Origin: Halomonas sp.
GTDB lineage: Bacteria > Pseudomonadota > Gammaproteobacteria > Pseudomonadales > Halomonadaceae
Length of the DNA: 61,894 bases
Assembly (NCBI RefSeq): GCF_030457605.1
Contig: NZ_JAKDUR010000008.1
Location: 1-61,894, forward strand
Reading direction: 5' to 3'
The position numbers and the translations under genes were made by a program. Positions within the stretch are counted from its first letter, which is position 1, and every line of letters begins with the position of its first letter. The notes below the pieces were generated by a model. The model was given only the letters and a program-made list of their open reading frames with translations, made no database searches and was not told the origin of the DNA. Positions 34,512 through 44,842 of the stretch are shown one piece after another.

Positions 34512-35189
34512 TCAGGACGCTGCGTTCAGGGCATTCAGGCTGGGCGCCAGCATGGCGCGTGCGGTGCATTCGGCGCCGTCGGTATCGCCGGCTTCGATGG
34601 CATGCAGCAGCGCTTCGTGTTCGGCATGAGAGGGCTCTGGCAGATGATGGTTGCGCTCGGTCTGCTCGATGGTATGAATCACGGAGTGGGCAAAGTACAG
34701 ATACAGGGTCGTCAGCGCCTGATTTTGTGCGGCCTCGACCACGACCAGGTGAAAACGCTCGTCGTGGCGGATGCGCGCATCCACGTCATCACCGGCGGCC
34801 TTGCGTGCTGCCAGCGCGTCACGCATGGCTTGCAGGTCAGTGGTGCGGCGGCGCAGGGCGGCAAGGCGCGCAGCGTCGGTTTCCAGCGTCTGGCGGACTT
34901 CCAGCTGATCGCGCAGCCGGGCGCGCTCAACTTCGCGCAGAGTGTCGCCGGCACCGCGCAGGGCGCGCACAAAGGTACCCGCGCCCTGGCGGGTTTCCAG
35001 CACGCCGGTATGGCACAGCACCCGCACCGCTTCGCGCACGGTGTTACGGCTGACGCCAAACGTCTCGGCAAGCTCGGCCTCTACCGGCAGGCGTGCGCCT
35101 ATTGCCCAGCGGCCCTGCTCAAGCGCTGACTTGAGATTGGCGATGACTTCATCTACCAGCGAAGGCCGGTGGCGGAGGGAATTGGCCAT
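34512..35189 (-). CDS. GntR-family transcriptional regulator, FadR type (FCD domain)
   Basis: A 225-residue regulator. The winged helix is at residues 10-78 with LPVEAELAETFGVSRNTVREAVRVL and TRQGAGTFVRAL. The C-terminal FCD domain (about 95-215) has LRDQLEVRQTLETDAARLAALR, a histidine-containing FHLVVVEAAQNQALTTLYLYF, and EPSHAEHEALLHAIEAGDTDGAECTAR, whose Asp/His residues usually bind a metal and an organic acid. It is likely to control the SBF symporter that follows it and perhaps itself. The start codon at 35189 lies 58 bp after the recD stop on the same strand. Confidence 0.91.
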   Translation of the reverse strand: MANSLRHRPSLVDEVIANLKSALEQGRWAIGARLPVEAELAETFGVSRNTVREAVRVLCHTGVLETRQGAGTFVRALRGAGDTLREVERARLRDQLEVRQTLETDAARLAALRRRTTDLQAMRDALAARKAAGDDVDARIRHDERFHLVVVEAAQNQALTTLYLYFAHSVIHTIEQTERNHHLPEPSHAEHEALLHAIEAGDTDGAECTARAMLAPSLNALNAAS

Positions 35190-35247
35190 AATGAATACCT
35201 TGATTCATGGGATGACCAATGATCCTATGATTTTTTAGCAGCAAAGG

Positions 35248-37356
35248 CTAGCCCAGCCCACTGGCGCGTAGTACTTGCCGGGTGACTGCCTGGTCGAGGA
35301 TGCCGCGGCGGGCTTCTATCAGGGTGAGCCACTGCCGGGCCCGGGTCAGGCCGGTGTAGACAAGCTCCCGGGTCAGCACCGGGCTTGGGCGGTCGGGCAG
35401 CAGCACCGCGGCGTGGTGAAACTCCGACCCCTGAGATTTATGCACGGTCATGGCAAACACGGTTTCCACGGCGTGAAGGCGCGAGGGCAGCACCCAGCGA
35501 ATGGGCGTCTCGGGGTCACCGCCGGGAAATGCCACCCGCAGCCGCGTCCTGCCGGCTTCCACCACGTTGAGGGCTACGCCGATATCGCCGTTCATCAGTT
35601 TCAGCCCGTAGTCATTTTGAGTGACCAACACCGGTCGGCCTTCAAACCAGCCATGCTCAAGGACGGCATCGTTTGCCTCGATCAGCCTTGCCTGGCGTAG
35701 CACCTTGCCCACCCGCAGGTTCAGTCCTTCAATACCCCAGGGCCCTTTGCGCAGGGCGCAAAGCAGCTGAAAGCGGCCGTAGGCCTCAAGCACCGCGCTG
35801 GCCCAGATGCTGTAGGCGTCAAGATGTTGCATGAATTCAAAGGCGCCTGGCGGGCGCTGGCTGTTCAGTACGCTCAGATAATGCCGGTAGCCCGCCGGCG
35901 GGTGCGTGCCTGAAACACCGGCCGAGAGTGCGTCTGCCGTGGCGCCGTTCAGCGCCAATGACTTGAGCGCCGGGTCGTTTTCGCTGTCAAGCACCAGGTG
36001 GTGCAGGTCGGCGTAGCCGTGGCCCAGCACGGCGCGAACCTCGTCCTGTGCCGAGCGATTGACCGCACGAGCCAGCTGGCCAATGCCGCTTTGGGCGTCA
36101 AAACGATAGCTTTGGCGCAACATGGCAATGGCCTGATCCTGAGGCTGGCCATCCGGATCAACGTACGCGTCCGGCAGCGGCTGGCCGGTGGCCCGGGAAA
36201 GCCAGCGGGCGGTGGCGGGGGTGTAATGACCGGCGTCTGCCCGGCGGCACAGGTCGCCAAGAATCGAGCCGGCTTCCACCGAGGCCAACTGGTCCTTGTC
36301 GCCAAGCAGCACCAGCCGCGCGTGTGCGGGCAAAGCGCTGAGCACGGCGGTGAGCATTTCGATATCCACCATGGAGGCTTCGTCGATCACCAGCACGTCA
36401 AGGCTTAACGGGTTATCGGCGTGATGGCGGAAGTGGCGAGTGTCCGGCCGGGCACCGAGCAGCCGGTGCAGGGTGGTTACTTCAGTGGGCACAGTGCTCT
36501 TCAGCGCCTGACTGATGGGCAGCTGAGTCACCTGCCCGGTGATGGATTCGCCAAGCCTTGCGGCGGCCTTGCCGGTGGGGGCGGCCAGACGAATTTCCAG
36601 CGGCGGGGCGTCGTCCTCTGCCTGCTGGAGCGTTTGCAAAAGCGCGAGCAGGCGCACCACCGTGGTGGTTTTGCCGGTGCCGGGGCCGCCGGTGATCACC
36701 GCGAAAGGGCTTGGGGCGGCAAGCGCACAAGCGGCTTTTTGCCAATCAAAGGTGTGCGCGTCCGGCGCGCCAAACAGCGTATCCAGGGTGGCGCGTGTCA
36801 GGGCGGCGTCCTGCGCCGGGGCGCTGGATGCCAGTCGGCGGCTGATGTCGGTGTGCAGGGTCTGTTCGTACTCCCAGTAGCGGCGCAGGTACAGCCGCGT
36901 GGTGGGAGCGCGGTCGTCGCGCACCAGCGGCGTGCTGCCGGGGCCGGTACCGACCAGCGCCGGGTGCTCAAGGGCGGCCCGCCAGCGCTCAAGGGTGAGC
37001 GTTGCCAGCACCTCGCCGGGCAGCGGCGGCGGGTCGCTCATGACGTCGCCTTCCGGCGGCAGCGACAGCACGCCGTCGGGCCGCTCAAGGGTGGCGGCCA
37101 GATCAAGGCAGACGTGACCGTGGCCCAGCTGGTGGCTGGCCAAAGCCGCGGCCAGCAGCACAAGCGGCGGCGCGGCGTCGGTTTCGGCGTCGAGAAAGCG
37201 CACCAGCGCGCGGTCGAGATCGCGCAGCCAGCCGCGTTCGACCCAGCGTTCCAGCAGCGCATGCAGGGCGCGGCTATCGCTCAGCGCCGGGTGCGGTTCG
37301 GGGACGGCAGGCGGCGCCTGTGCGAACAGGTCGGGGGTAAGGGGAAGATCGCTCAT
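35248..37356 (-). CDS. recD: Exodeoxyribonuclease V alpha subunit (RecD)
   Basis: A 702-residue 5'-3' helicase subunit of RecBCD, the complex that resects double-strand breaks and degrades linear foreign DNA. Walker A is GGPGTGKTT at residues 223-231, Walker B DVLVIDEASMVD around 345, and the C-terminal motif AMTVHKSQGSEF near 645. The N-terminal 150 residues form the RecC-contacting domain. Length exceeds E. coli RecD (608) by about 90 residues, mainly in insertions (for example the GHYTPATARWLSRATGQPL region). Its ATG overlaps the recB stop (TGATG). It is the last gene of the recC-recB-recD operon, followed by a 58-bp gap. Confidence 0.95.
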   Translation of the reverse strand: MSDLPLTPDLFAQAPPAVPEPHPALSDSRALHALLERWVERGWLRDLDRALVRFLDAETDAAPPLVLLAAALASHQLGHGHVCLDLAATLERPDGVLSLPPEGDVMSDPPPLPGEVLATLTLERWRAALEHPALVGTGPGSTPLVRDDRAPTTRLYLRRYWEYEQTLHTDISRRLASSAPAQDAALTRATLDTLFGAPDAHTFDWQKAACALAAPSPFAVITGGPGTGKTTTVVRLLALLQTLQQAEDDAPPLEIRLAAPTGKAAARLGESITGQVTQLPISQALKSTVPTEVTTLHRLLGARPDTRHFRHHADNPLSLDVLVIDEASMVDIEMLTAVLSALPAHARLVLLGDKDQLASVEAGSILGDLCRRADAGHYTPATARWLSRATGQPLPDAYVDPDGQPQDQAIAMLRQSYRFDAQSGIGQLARAVNRSAQDEVRAVLGHGYADLHHLVLDSENDPALKSLALNGATADALSAGVSGTHPPAGYRHYLSVLNSQRPPGAFEFMQHLDAYSIWASAVLEAYGRFQLLCALRKGPWGIEGLNLRVGKVLRQARLIEANDAVLEHGWFEGRPVLVTQNDYGLKLMNGDIGVALNVVEAGRTRLRVAFPGGDPETPIRWVLPSRLHAVETVFAMTVHKSQGSEFHHAAVLLPDRPSPVLTRELVYTGLTRARQWLTLIEARRGILDQAVTRQVLRASGLG

Positions 37357-40300
37357 CAGCTGGCCTCCTGGCGGGGAGCGTGGGCGGAAAACAGCGCGTC
37401 CAGCGCCTGAACAAGCTCGGCGGTGGCGGGCTCGGCGTAAACGCCCCGGGCCGGGGTGCGGCTGCCGCGCAAAAATACCGTCATCGCCCCGCCCAGGTGG
37501 TGCGCCGGGTCGTAGTCCGGCAGGCGGGCCTTGAGCAGGCGGTGCATGGCCAGCAGGTACAGCGCCGACTGCACGTCATAGCGCTTGTCCAAAAGCGCCC
37601 GGCGCAGGGCTTCCGGGGTATAGGCGTCATCGTCGCGGCCCAGATGGTTGGACTTCCAGTCGAGCACGTAAAAGCGCCCCTGGTGGGAAAAGGCCAGGTC
37701 GATAAAGCCTTTGAGCATGCCGTTGAGGGTGTCGCGCTCGAGCGCCGGGCGCTCGACGCCGGGCAGCAGGTGGCCGCAGACGATGCGGTCGAGCTCGCGG
37801 GTATCGACCTGGCCGGTGGCAAACCAGAACTCCAGCTCCACCTGGTAGTCGTCAAGCTCGGCAAGCGTTACGGCAGAAGGCTGTGCGCCCGCCGGCGTGG
37901 GCAGCGGCAGTGTGGCGGTAGCCAGCTCGCCAAGCCAGCCGGTGAGCACGTCGTGCCAGTGCTGCCAGCCGCGCAGCTGCAGGCGGCGGCGCAGGGTATC
38001 GTCCAGCGCCTCGGCGTTATGCAAGGCGGCGGCAAAGCCTTCGCGGCCGGCCCACTCCAAAAGCCCGTGCAAGAAGGTGCCGGGCCCCGGCCCGCGGGGG
38101 AAGCGGTGCAGGTGGGCGGCGGTGTCGCTGTGCGCCTCGGCGTCCCGGGGCTCGTCCAGCACTTCCAGCGCGGTGGCGTCTCGGGCGGTGGCCGGCTCGG
38201 CGGCAGCAGCAGGAATATCCGCCGGCCGCGTCAGCGCCCCGGACAGCGCAAGGGCCGAGTAGCTGGCGATCCACCAGTGCTCTCGGGCGCGCCGTTGGGG
38301 GAGGCGCGCCGGAGCCAGCGCGGCGGCCTCAAGCGGCGGGGTAAAGCGCTCGGCGCAGGCCTCGGGAACGGGCTCGACGGCGATGGCGCTGCCCTCAGCC
38401 AGCGCTTCCAGCGCGTCGTCTTCCACGGCCTTGCCGCCCAGCAGGTGGCCCACGGCGCGCTCGTCCATGTTTTTGAGCGGGGCGAGCCCCAGCCACACGG
38501 CGTGGCTTGCCCGGGTGAGCGCCACGTAGAGTTTGCGCATGTCTTCGCCCAGCCGCTCGCGGTCGGCGGCGGCGCGGTCGGCATCAATGGGTGCAAGGCT
38601 CAAGCGCGGCGTGCCGTCGGGATCGTGCCAGCGCAGCGGCGTATCCTTTTTATCGACCGCGCGGTGGTTGGCGATGAACGGCAGAAACACCAGTGGGTAC
38701 TCAAGGCCCTTGGACTTGTGAATGGTGATCACCTTGACCAGATCGGCGTCGCTTTCCAGCCGCAGCCGGTGGCTGTCGCCGTGGCCGTCGGGGTCGGCCA
38801 TGGCCTCGTGGAGAAAGCGCAGCAGCGCATGCTCGCCGTCGAGCTCCTGGCTTGCCTGCTGTAACAGCTCGCCCAGGTGAAGCAGGTCGGTGAGCTGGCG
38901 CTCGCCGCTTTCGCCGGCGTTGCGCTTTGCCAGCAGGCGTGCGGGCACGGCGTAGTCCACCATGATGCGGCGCAAAAGCGGCAGCACGCCGCGGCGCTGC
39001 CAGAGGCGGTGATAGTCGCCGAACTGTTCGACTTTGGCCTCCCAGGCCAGCTCGTCCCGGCTCAGGTGGTCAAGTTCGGCAAAGTTGAGCCCCAACGCCT
39101 GGGTGGCCAAAGCGGCCTTGAGCCGCGACTGGGACTGGCGGGAGCCCGCCGGCGGCTCGCAGCAGGCGGCAAGCCACAGCGCCACCTGGGCGGTAATGGG
39201 CGAGTGCAGCACCTTGTCCTTGTCCGACAGGTAAACGCTTTTGACCCCGCGCTGGGCCAGCGCCTCGCGGATCATCCGCGCTTCGCCGACGTTGTTGACC
39301 AGCACCGCCATGTCCGAGGGCCTGAGCGGGGTCAGCTTGCCGTCGCACTCAAAGCCCGCCCGCCCGGCCCGGCCGGCGTTGAGCAGGGTAGTCATGTGGC
39401 TGGCGCAGCCGTCGGCCAGGGCGGCTTCATAGGTGCCTTTGTTCAGCGGCTTGCCGTCGTCGCTTTTTAGTTGCCAGAACGTCATGGCGCTGACCGCCTC
39501 GCCCCCATGGGTCAGCCGCTCCGGCCGCCCCCGGGCGCTGACCGGGATGAACGGCAGCGGGTCGGCGTCGCCGTCGCGAAACATGAACGCACCGCTGGCA
39601 CGGGCGTCGCCCGGCTTGTCGGCATAGCGAAAGCAGTGGTTGACCGCATCGACCATCTCCCGGGTCGAGCGGAAGTTCTTGCCTAGGGTGACGTGGCGCT
39701 CGCCGGTGTCCCGGCGGGCCTTGAGGTAGGTGAAAATATCCGCCCCGCGAAACGCGTAGATGGCCTGCTTGGGGTCGCCGATGAGCATGATCGCGCGGTC
39801 TTGGGCGGGGCTCTGAATGTTGTAGACCGCGTCGAAAATGCGGTACTGCACCGGGTCGGTATCCTGAAACTCGTCGATCAGCGCCGCGGGGAACTGACGG
39901 CGGATCTGCCCGGCCAGCGCCTCGCGGTTGGGGCCTTCAAGCGCGCGGTCAAGGTGGGTGAGCAGGTCGTTGGGGCCCATTTCGGCGCGGCGCTCTTGTT
40001 CGCGCTCAAGCCGCGCCCGGCACCAGCGCACGGCGTGGGTCAGCAGCTCCACCTCGGGCTTGGGCAGCTGTTCAAGGGCAGGCTTCAGCGCGGCAATGGC
40101 GGCCCAGGCTTCAGGGAAGGGCGGCTCGCCGTCCTTCCAGATCTCGGCCATACCGCTCGGGGTCAGGCGCTTCCACGCGGCGTCGGTCAGTTTCGGCCGC
40201 TCGGCGGCCGGGCTTTCGGCCCATTCGCGCAGCGCGCCGAGCCAGTTGTCACGCCAGTTTTTTTTCAACTTGGACCGCTGAAAGGCGTTATCCACATCGG

Positions 40301-41063
40301 CCTGCTCCAGCGCCGGCACGATGTCGTCGAGCATCGCCGGCCAGGGCGCTTTCAGCTCGGCGAGCATACGCGCGCGGGTTGCTCGCGCATGCGCGACAAT
40401 CTCGCCGGGGGGCAGCGTGTCGGGCAGCCTCTCGCTGTCGGCAAAAAGCCCTTTCACTCGGCCGTGCAGCGCGTCGGGGGTGGCCCAAAAGCCGCTGATC
40501 TGACCCATGGCGTCGACGTCAAGCGAGTAGTAGAAGCTGCGCCAGTAGTCGCGCACCACCTCAAGCTCGAGCTCGCGCTGGTCGTGCTCAAGCTCCAGGG
40601 CAAAGAGGCTGCCGCTGTCAAAGGCGTGCTCGCGCAGCATGCGGTAGCACCAGCTGTGAATGGTCGACACCGCGGCCTCGTCCATCCACTCGGCGGCAAG
40701 CGCCAGGCGCCGGGCGCAGGCGGTCCAGCTGCTTTGAGGGTATTGGGCGCGCAGCGCCAGCAGCAGGCCGTCGTGGGCGCTGTCGTCTGCCTCGGCGAGA
40801 AACGCGGCGGCAGCCTCTACCAGTCGCCGGCGGATGCGCTCGCGCAGCTCCTGGGTGGCAGCTTTGGTGAACGTCATCACCAGTATGTCCGGCGGCGTCA
40901 GCGGGCGGGCGAAGGCGTTGGGGTCGTCCGCGGCGCTGCCGCCCAGCACCAGGCGCACATAGAGCAGGGCGATGGTGAACGTCTTGCCGGTGCCGGCACT
41001 GGCCTCTATCAGGCGGCTGCCGTGAAGCGGTAGCGTCAGCGGGTCGAGGGTCGGTGTGGTCAT
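37356..41063 (-). CDS. recB: Exodeoxyribonuclease V beta subunit (RecB)
   Basis: A 1235-residue UvrD-family helicase-nuclease. The Walker A motif is ASAGTGKTFT at residues 21-30, the helicase II motif LIDEFQDTDPVQYRIFDAV near 390, and later HKSKGLEYPLVFLP (motif V region) near 760. The C-terminal nuclease domain holds the metal- and lysine-containing VLDWKSNHLG near residue 1145 and a following RRALLDKRYDVQSALYLLAM motif. Chi recognition lies with RecC. Length is close to E. coli RecB (1180). The ATG overlaps the recC stop region by four bases. All key motifs are intact. Confidence 0.96.
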   Translation of the reverse strand: MTTPTLDPLTLPLHGSRLIEASAGTGKTFTIALLYVRLVLGGSAADDPNAFARPLTPPDILVMTFTKAATQELRERIRRRLVEAAAAFLAEADDSAHDGLLLALRAQYPQSSWTACARRLALAAEWMDEAAVSTIHSWCYRMLREHAFDSGSLFALELEHDQRELELEVVRDYWRSFYYSLDVDAMGQISGFWATPDALHGRVKGLFADSERLPDTLPPGEIVAHARATRARMLAELKAPWPAMLDDIVPALEQADVDNAFQRSKLKKNWRDNWLGALREWAESPAAERPKLTDAAWKRLTPSGMAEIWKDGEPPFPEAWAAIAALKPALEQLPKPEVELLTHAVRWCRARLEREQERRAEMGPNDLLTHLDRALEGPNREALAGQIRRQFPAALIDEFQDTDPVQYRIFDAVYNIQSPAQDRAIMLIGDPKQAIYAFRGADIFTYLKARRDTGERHVTLGKNFRSTREMVDAVNHCFRYADKPGDARASGAFMFRDGDADPLPFIPVSARGRPERLTHGGEAVSAMTFWQLKSDDGKPLNKGTYEAALADGCASHMTTLLNAGRAGRAGFECDGKLTPLRPSDMAVLVNNVGEARMIREALAQRGVKSVYLSDKDKVLHSPITAQVALWLAACCEPPAGSRQSQSRLKAALATQALGLNFAELDHLSRDELAWEAKVEQFGDYHRLWQRRGVLPLLRRIMVDYAVPARLLAKRNAGESGERQLTDLLHLGELLQQASQELDGEHALLRFLHEAMADPDGHGDSHRLRLESDADLVKVITIHKSKGLEYPLVFLPFIANHRAVDKKDTPLRWHDPDGTPRLSLAPIDADRAAADRERLGEDMRKLYVALTRASHAVWLGLAPLKNMDERAVGHLLGGKAVEDDALEALAEGSAIAVEPVPEACAERFTPPLEAAALAPARLPQRRAREHWWIASYSALALSGALTRPADIPAAAAEPATARDATALEVLDEPRDAEAHSDTAAHLHRFPRGPGPGTFLHGLLEWAGREGFAAALHNAEALDDTLRRRLQLRGWQHWHDVLTGWLGELATATLPLPTPAGAQPSAVTLAELDDYQVELEFWFATGQVDTRELDRIVCGHLLPGVERPALERDTLNGMLKGFIDLAFSHQGRFYVLDWKSNHLGRDDDAYTPEALRRALLDKRYDVQSALYLLAMHRLLKARLPDYDPAHHLGGAMTVFLRGSRTPARGVYAEPATAELVQALDALFSAHAPRQEAS

Positions 41064-44000
41064 GGTTTTTCTCCCGCCCGGGTGGCGTCCGGCGTTGATT
41101 TGATGTGCTCATACAATGGGGCGTAAAGCGCCTCGCACAGCCCGACGAAGGTGTGCCCGTGGGCGCTTTCGGCAGCGAAAAGCCGGGTGAAGTCCGGCCA
41201 CAGGCGGGCCAGGTAGGCGCTTTGTTCGACCTCGCCTGAGTGGTGGTAGCCGCCGTCGTAGACGCTGCGGGCCGCTTGTTCCGGGTCTTTTTTGGCGCTG
41301 CCCTGTGCGGTGCGCCAGGCAAAGGCGCTGTGTGCCGCCAGCGGCAGCGGTGCGGCCATGGCGTCCTGCCAGCGGTCGAGCAGCGTTTGCAGTAGCGCCC
41401 GGGCGTCGGCGATTTCCAGCGGCGCCAGGCGTACGCTGCCGGCCTTGGAAATCAGCTGGGTGGTCATCGGCGCGTCGGCGTTGCCGGCCAGGTGCGCCAC
41501 CCAGGGGCGCAGCAGGTGCTGCCAGCGGTATTTTGTCTCTTTGGCTTGGGTATCGATCAAGCTCGAACTTGACAGCACCAGCCGGCAGCGGAGGCCGCCC
41601 GGGGCCTGGCGAAGTTCGTCCAGCCGGCCGGTGAGGGTGATCTCGGCGCCGCCGTCGGCGGTGGTGAACGTGTGCTCGACGGGCTGGCCGCCTTCCACGG
41701 GTTGCGGCCACTCTTCCAGCGCTTTGGCGTATTCGTCAAACAGCGCCTCCATGGGCTCGGCCAGCGACTCGCGCATGCGCTCGCCCATGGCGCCGTAGGC
41801 CAACACGCCCTGGCCTGACAGGCGCTCAAGGGCGGTGCCGAGCGCTTCGAGGCGCGGCTCGCCGTTATCCACCGCCCGGCGCTGGGCGGCAATCAGCCGG
41901 TCCTGGAGCTGCCAGTTTTCCAGCCCGTTGAGGGCAAAGGGCTCGACGTCGAGCTCGGCGGCATCTTCCTGCTCGAAGTAAACCCCCAGCCGGTCGTTGA
42001 AAAACGCCCGGGCCGGCTCGCGCAGAAAGCGGCCTAGCTGGACAAGCGTCACGCTAACGGCACTGGCGTCTTTCTCCTGGCCGAACGGCGGCAGCGGTGC
42101 GTCGGGCGTCTCGGCCATGTTCGCATCCGTATCATGGGCCTCGCGCCACTCGGCGGCGTAGGTAAACAGCCGGGCGCTAGCGGGGCTGTCGGTGTGAGTC
42201 TCCGGGGAGAAATACGCACGGCTGAACGGTTGCAGCGGGTGCTCGGTGGTCAGCGCCTTGAGCAGCGGCGTGTCGCCCCTGGCCTGCCAGCCGGCGGCAA
42301 GGTGGTCGCGCAGCTGGCCCACCAGCACCGAGGGCGGCAGTTCGTCGTTGTCGAGCTGGCTGCGTCCCATCCAGCTGACGTAGAGCTGGTCTCGGGCCGA
42401 GAGCAGTGCTTCGAGAAACAGGTAGCGATCATCTTCCCGCCGGGAGCGGTCGCCGGGGCGGTAGTCCTGGCCCATCAGGTCGAAGTCCAGCGGCGGCTGG
42501 GTGCGCGGGTAGTCGCCGTCGTTCATGCCCAGCAGGCACACCCGGCGAAACGGAATCGCGCGCATGGGCATCAGCGTGGCGAAGTTTACCGCGCCGGCGA
42601 GAAAGCGCTGGGAGAGGCTGTGCTCGTCGACCTGGGAAAGCCAGTGCTCGCGCACCATGGATAGCGGCAGCGCATCGCCCAGCCGGGCTTCCTGAGTGCT
42701 GTCGAAAAGCTGTTCCAGGCCGGCTTCGAGCCGGGCGATAAGCGCGACTTCGCTGGGGTCGTCGGTGTCGAAAAACGTCTCCAGCAGGCCGCGCAGTCGG
42801 GTGACCCAGTCGGCGGCGCTGGCCGGCCGGCAGAGGCTGTGCCAGGCATCTTCGAGTTTTTCCAGCAGGGTCGCCAGCCGGCCGGCCACGGCGGCATCGA
42901 GCCCGCCGATATCGTCGTAGGGCTCGATGCCCTGCCAGCGCTCGCCGCTCCCCACGGCGTAGCCCAGCAGCAGCCGGCGCAGGCCGAATGCCCAGGTGTT
43001 GTGCTCAAGCCCGCCGGGCAGATCCAGGCGCTCGCGCTGCGCGGCACCCAGCCCCCAGCGGATGCCCGCGCCTTCGATCCAGCGGGCAAGCACGGCAAGG
43101 TCGGCCTCATCGATGCCGAAGCGTTGGCGCAGCGCGGGCACTTCCAGAAGCCCCATGATGTCGCTCACCGACAGGCGCATTTCGGGCAGGCGCACCAGGG
43201 TTTCCAGCGCGATCATCAGCGGCTGGCGCTGGCGGCTGGCCTGGTCCGACAGCGTGAAGGGAATATGGCGCGCATCGTGCTGGGGGTACTGACCGAACAC
43301 CGCGTCGATGTGCGGTGCGTACTGGTCGATGTCCGGCACCATGACGATGATGTCTCGAGGGCGCAGGGTGGCGTCAGCGCTGAAAGCGGCGAGCAGCTGA
43401 TCGTGGAGGATCTCTACTTCGCGCTGGGCGCTGTGGGCCAGGTGAAAGACCAGCGAGTCGTCGTGCGTGGCGTCCACCGCCGGCCAGTCCTTGCGGGTTT
43501 CTTCCAGCGGGCGCAGCTCGCGGATGTCGTCTTGCAGCTGGTGGAGCAGGCGCGGGGTATCGGCGTGGCCAAACGGCTCGAAGATATCGATGCGCAGCGA
43601 CTGCTGCTCGAACAGCTGTTGATAGCCGCCGGTGTCGTCGTGTTCGTCGAGCAGGCGCAGGTAGTCGCGGCCCTGCTTGCCCCAGGCGGCGAGCAGCGGC
43701 TGGGCGTGCAGATGCAGCGCCTCGTCGGCATCACCTTCGCCCAGCACGTCAAGCTCGCCGGGCATGCCAGCCTTGCGCGTCTGGCGGTAGCGGGTGGCGC
43801 GCAACAGATCCTTGTGCTCGATGATGTCCGCCCAGTAGAACTGGCAGGGGTTGTGCACGCAGAGCACCACCTGGCAGCAGCGCGAAAGCGCGGCCAGCGC
43901 CTCAAGCGTCTGCTGGGGCAGCGAGGAAATGCCGAATACGATCAGCCGGCGGGGCAGCCCCGGCGGGCGCGTCTCAGGGGACAGTGCCTCGGCGGCGGCG

Positions 44001-44680
44001 AGAAAGCGCCGGTGCACCTCGGCGCGGCTGCCGGCAAGTCCGGCCTCGCCCTGGGTGGCGGCAACGTCGTCGCGCAGCGCGCGCCACAGTGCCGGCTGCC
44101 AGCGCTGCTGCTCGTCAAGCGCGATCGCCTGGCCCCGAGCGGTAATCAGCACGTCGTCGCCCCGGGCCCAGGCCTCCAGCCAGTCGGCGCGGTAGACCTG
44201 GTACTGGTCGAACAGATCCGCCAGCCGCTCGGCCAGCTGGTAGCGCTTGCGCTGGTCGGGGTCGGCGTCGAGAAAGCGCGCCAGCGGGGCGAACACATCG
44301 TCTTTCAGCAGAGTCGGCAGCAGGCGCAGAAGCCGCCATACCAGCCGCGATTTATCGAAGGGTGAGGTTTCCGGCACGCCGTGGGTATCGCCAGGCGCGT
44401 GCTCCAGCACGGTGCGGTAGGACTGCCATAAAAAACGCGCGGGAAGGGTAACGTCGAGCGCGGCAGCAATGCCCGCGCCGCCCTGGTGCGGGTCGGCCGC
44501 CAGCGCCAGCTTGAGCCACTGGCCGATACCGTTGCTTTGTACCAGCAGGGTTTCGTTTTCCAGCGGCGCCAGCGGGTGGCGGCGCATCCATTCGATGGCA
44601 ACGCCGCGCAGATCTTCCAGACGGTTGGCGTGGACCACCATAAAACCGGGGGTAAGCGGCGGGGCGGACAATAGCGGCAT
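41060..44680 (-). CDS. recC: Exodeoxyribonuclease V gamma subunit (RecC)
   Basis: A 1206-residue subunit that scans for the Chi sequence and holds RecB and RecD together. It has the inactive helicase-like fold without a Walker A motif. Recognisable family segments are [50 protein letters not shown] at the N terminus, [22 protein letters not shown] near residue 440, and [23 protein letters not shown] near 715. Length is near E. coli RecC (1122), with modest insertions. It is first in the recC-recB-recD operon, so the arrangement lacks the intervening ptrA gene found in E. coli. The ATG at 44680 follows GGATCGCCGCC on the minus strand, without a strong ribosome site. Confidence 0.96.
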   Translation of the reverse strand: MPLLSAPPLTPGFMVVHANRLEDLRGVAIEWMRRHPLAPLENETLLVQSNGIGQWLKLALAADPHQGGAGIAAALDVTLPARFLWQSYRTVLEHAPGDTHGVPETSPFDKSRLVWRLLRLLPTLLKDDVFAPLARFLDADPDQRKRYQLAERLADLFDQYQVYRADWLEAWARGDDVLITARGQAIALDEQQRWQPALWRALRDDVAATQGEAGLAGSRAEVHRRFLAAAEALSPETRPPGLPRRLIVFGISSLPQQTLEALAALSRCCQVVLCVHNPCQFYWADIIEHKDLLRATRYRQTRKAGMPGELDVLGEGDADEALHLHAQPLLAAWGKQGRDYLRLLDEHDDTGGYQQLFEQQSLRIDIFEPFGHADTPRLLHQLQDDIRELRPLEETRKDWPAVDATHDDSLVFHLAHSAQREVEILHDQLLAAFSADATLRPRDIIVMVPDIDQYAPHIDAVFGQYPQHDARHIPFTLSDQASRQRQPLMIALETLVRLPEMRLSVSDIMGLLEVPALRQRFGIDEADLAVLARWIEGAGIRWGLGAAQRERLDLPGGLEHNTWAFGLRRLLLGYAVGSGERWQGIEPYDDIGGLDAAVAGRLATLLEKLEDAWHSLCRPASAADWVTRLRGLLETFFDTDDPSEVALIARLEAGLEQLFDSTQEARLGDALPLSMVREHWLSQVDEHSLSQRFLAGAVNFATLMPMRAIPFRRVCLLGMNDGDYPRTQPPLDFDLMGQDYRPGDRSRREDDRYLFLEALLSARDQLYVSWMGRSQLDNDELPPSVLVGQLRDHLAAGWQARGDTPLLKALTTEHPLQPFSRAYFSPETHTDSPASARLFTYAAEWREAHDTDANMAETPDAPLPPFGQEKDASAVSVTLVQLGRFLREPARAFFNDRLGVYFEQEDAAELDVEPFALNGLENWQLQDRLIAAQRRAVDNGEPRLEALGTALERLSGQGVLAYGAMGERMRESLAEPMEALFDEYAKALEEWPQPVEGGQPVEHTFTTADGGAEITLTGRLDELRQAPGGLRCRLVLSSSSLIDTQAKETKYRWQHLLRPWVAHLAGNADAPMTTQLISKAGSVRLAPLEIADARALLQTLLDRWQDAMAAPLPLAAHSAFAWRTAQGSAKKDPEQAARSVYDGGYHHSGEVEQSAYLARLWPDFTRLFAAESAHGHTFVGLCEALYAPLYEHIKSTPDATRAGEKP

Positions 44681-44710
44681 GGCGGCGATCCTTCACGACG
44701 TGGGCGACAA

Positions 44711-44788
44711 ATGGCTATGGTGCCACAAACGGAGGGTGCCATAGCCATACGTGTTGCGGCAGGCGCGCTATGGCGCCAAGCTATGGCG
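44711..44788. promoter_or_regulatory. Four GCTATGG motifs between recC and ilvD
   Basis: The motif GCTATGG occurs at 44714-44720 (+), 44739-44745 (minus), 44767-44773 (+) and 44780-44786 (+). The first two form a 10-bp perfect inverted repeat, ATGGCTATGG / CCATAGCCAT (44711-44720 and 44739-44748). The last two share GCTATGGCG and are 13 bases apart. The cluster ends 55 bases before the ilvD ATG and begins 31 bases upstream of recC. It looks like a multi-site operator. Confidence 0.45.
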
Positions 44789-44842
44789 TTGAGCAATAAT
44801 AGCCCAGCATGTAGCGCAATGAGATCAACTCGGGAGACCATT

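Noticed and set aside
39693-41033. 446-codon open frame opposite recB
   Set aside because: Antisense to a fully recognisable RecB; composition is that of a mirror of high-GC codons.
42839-44365. 508-codon open frame opposite recC
   Set aside because: Antisense shadow of RecC without a ribosome site or family resemblance.
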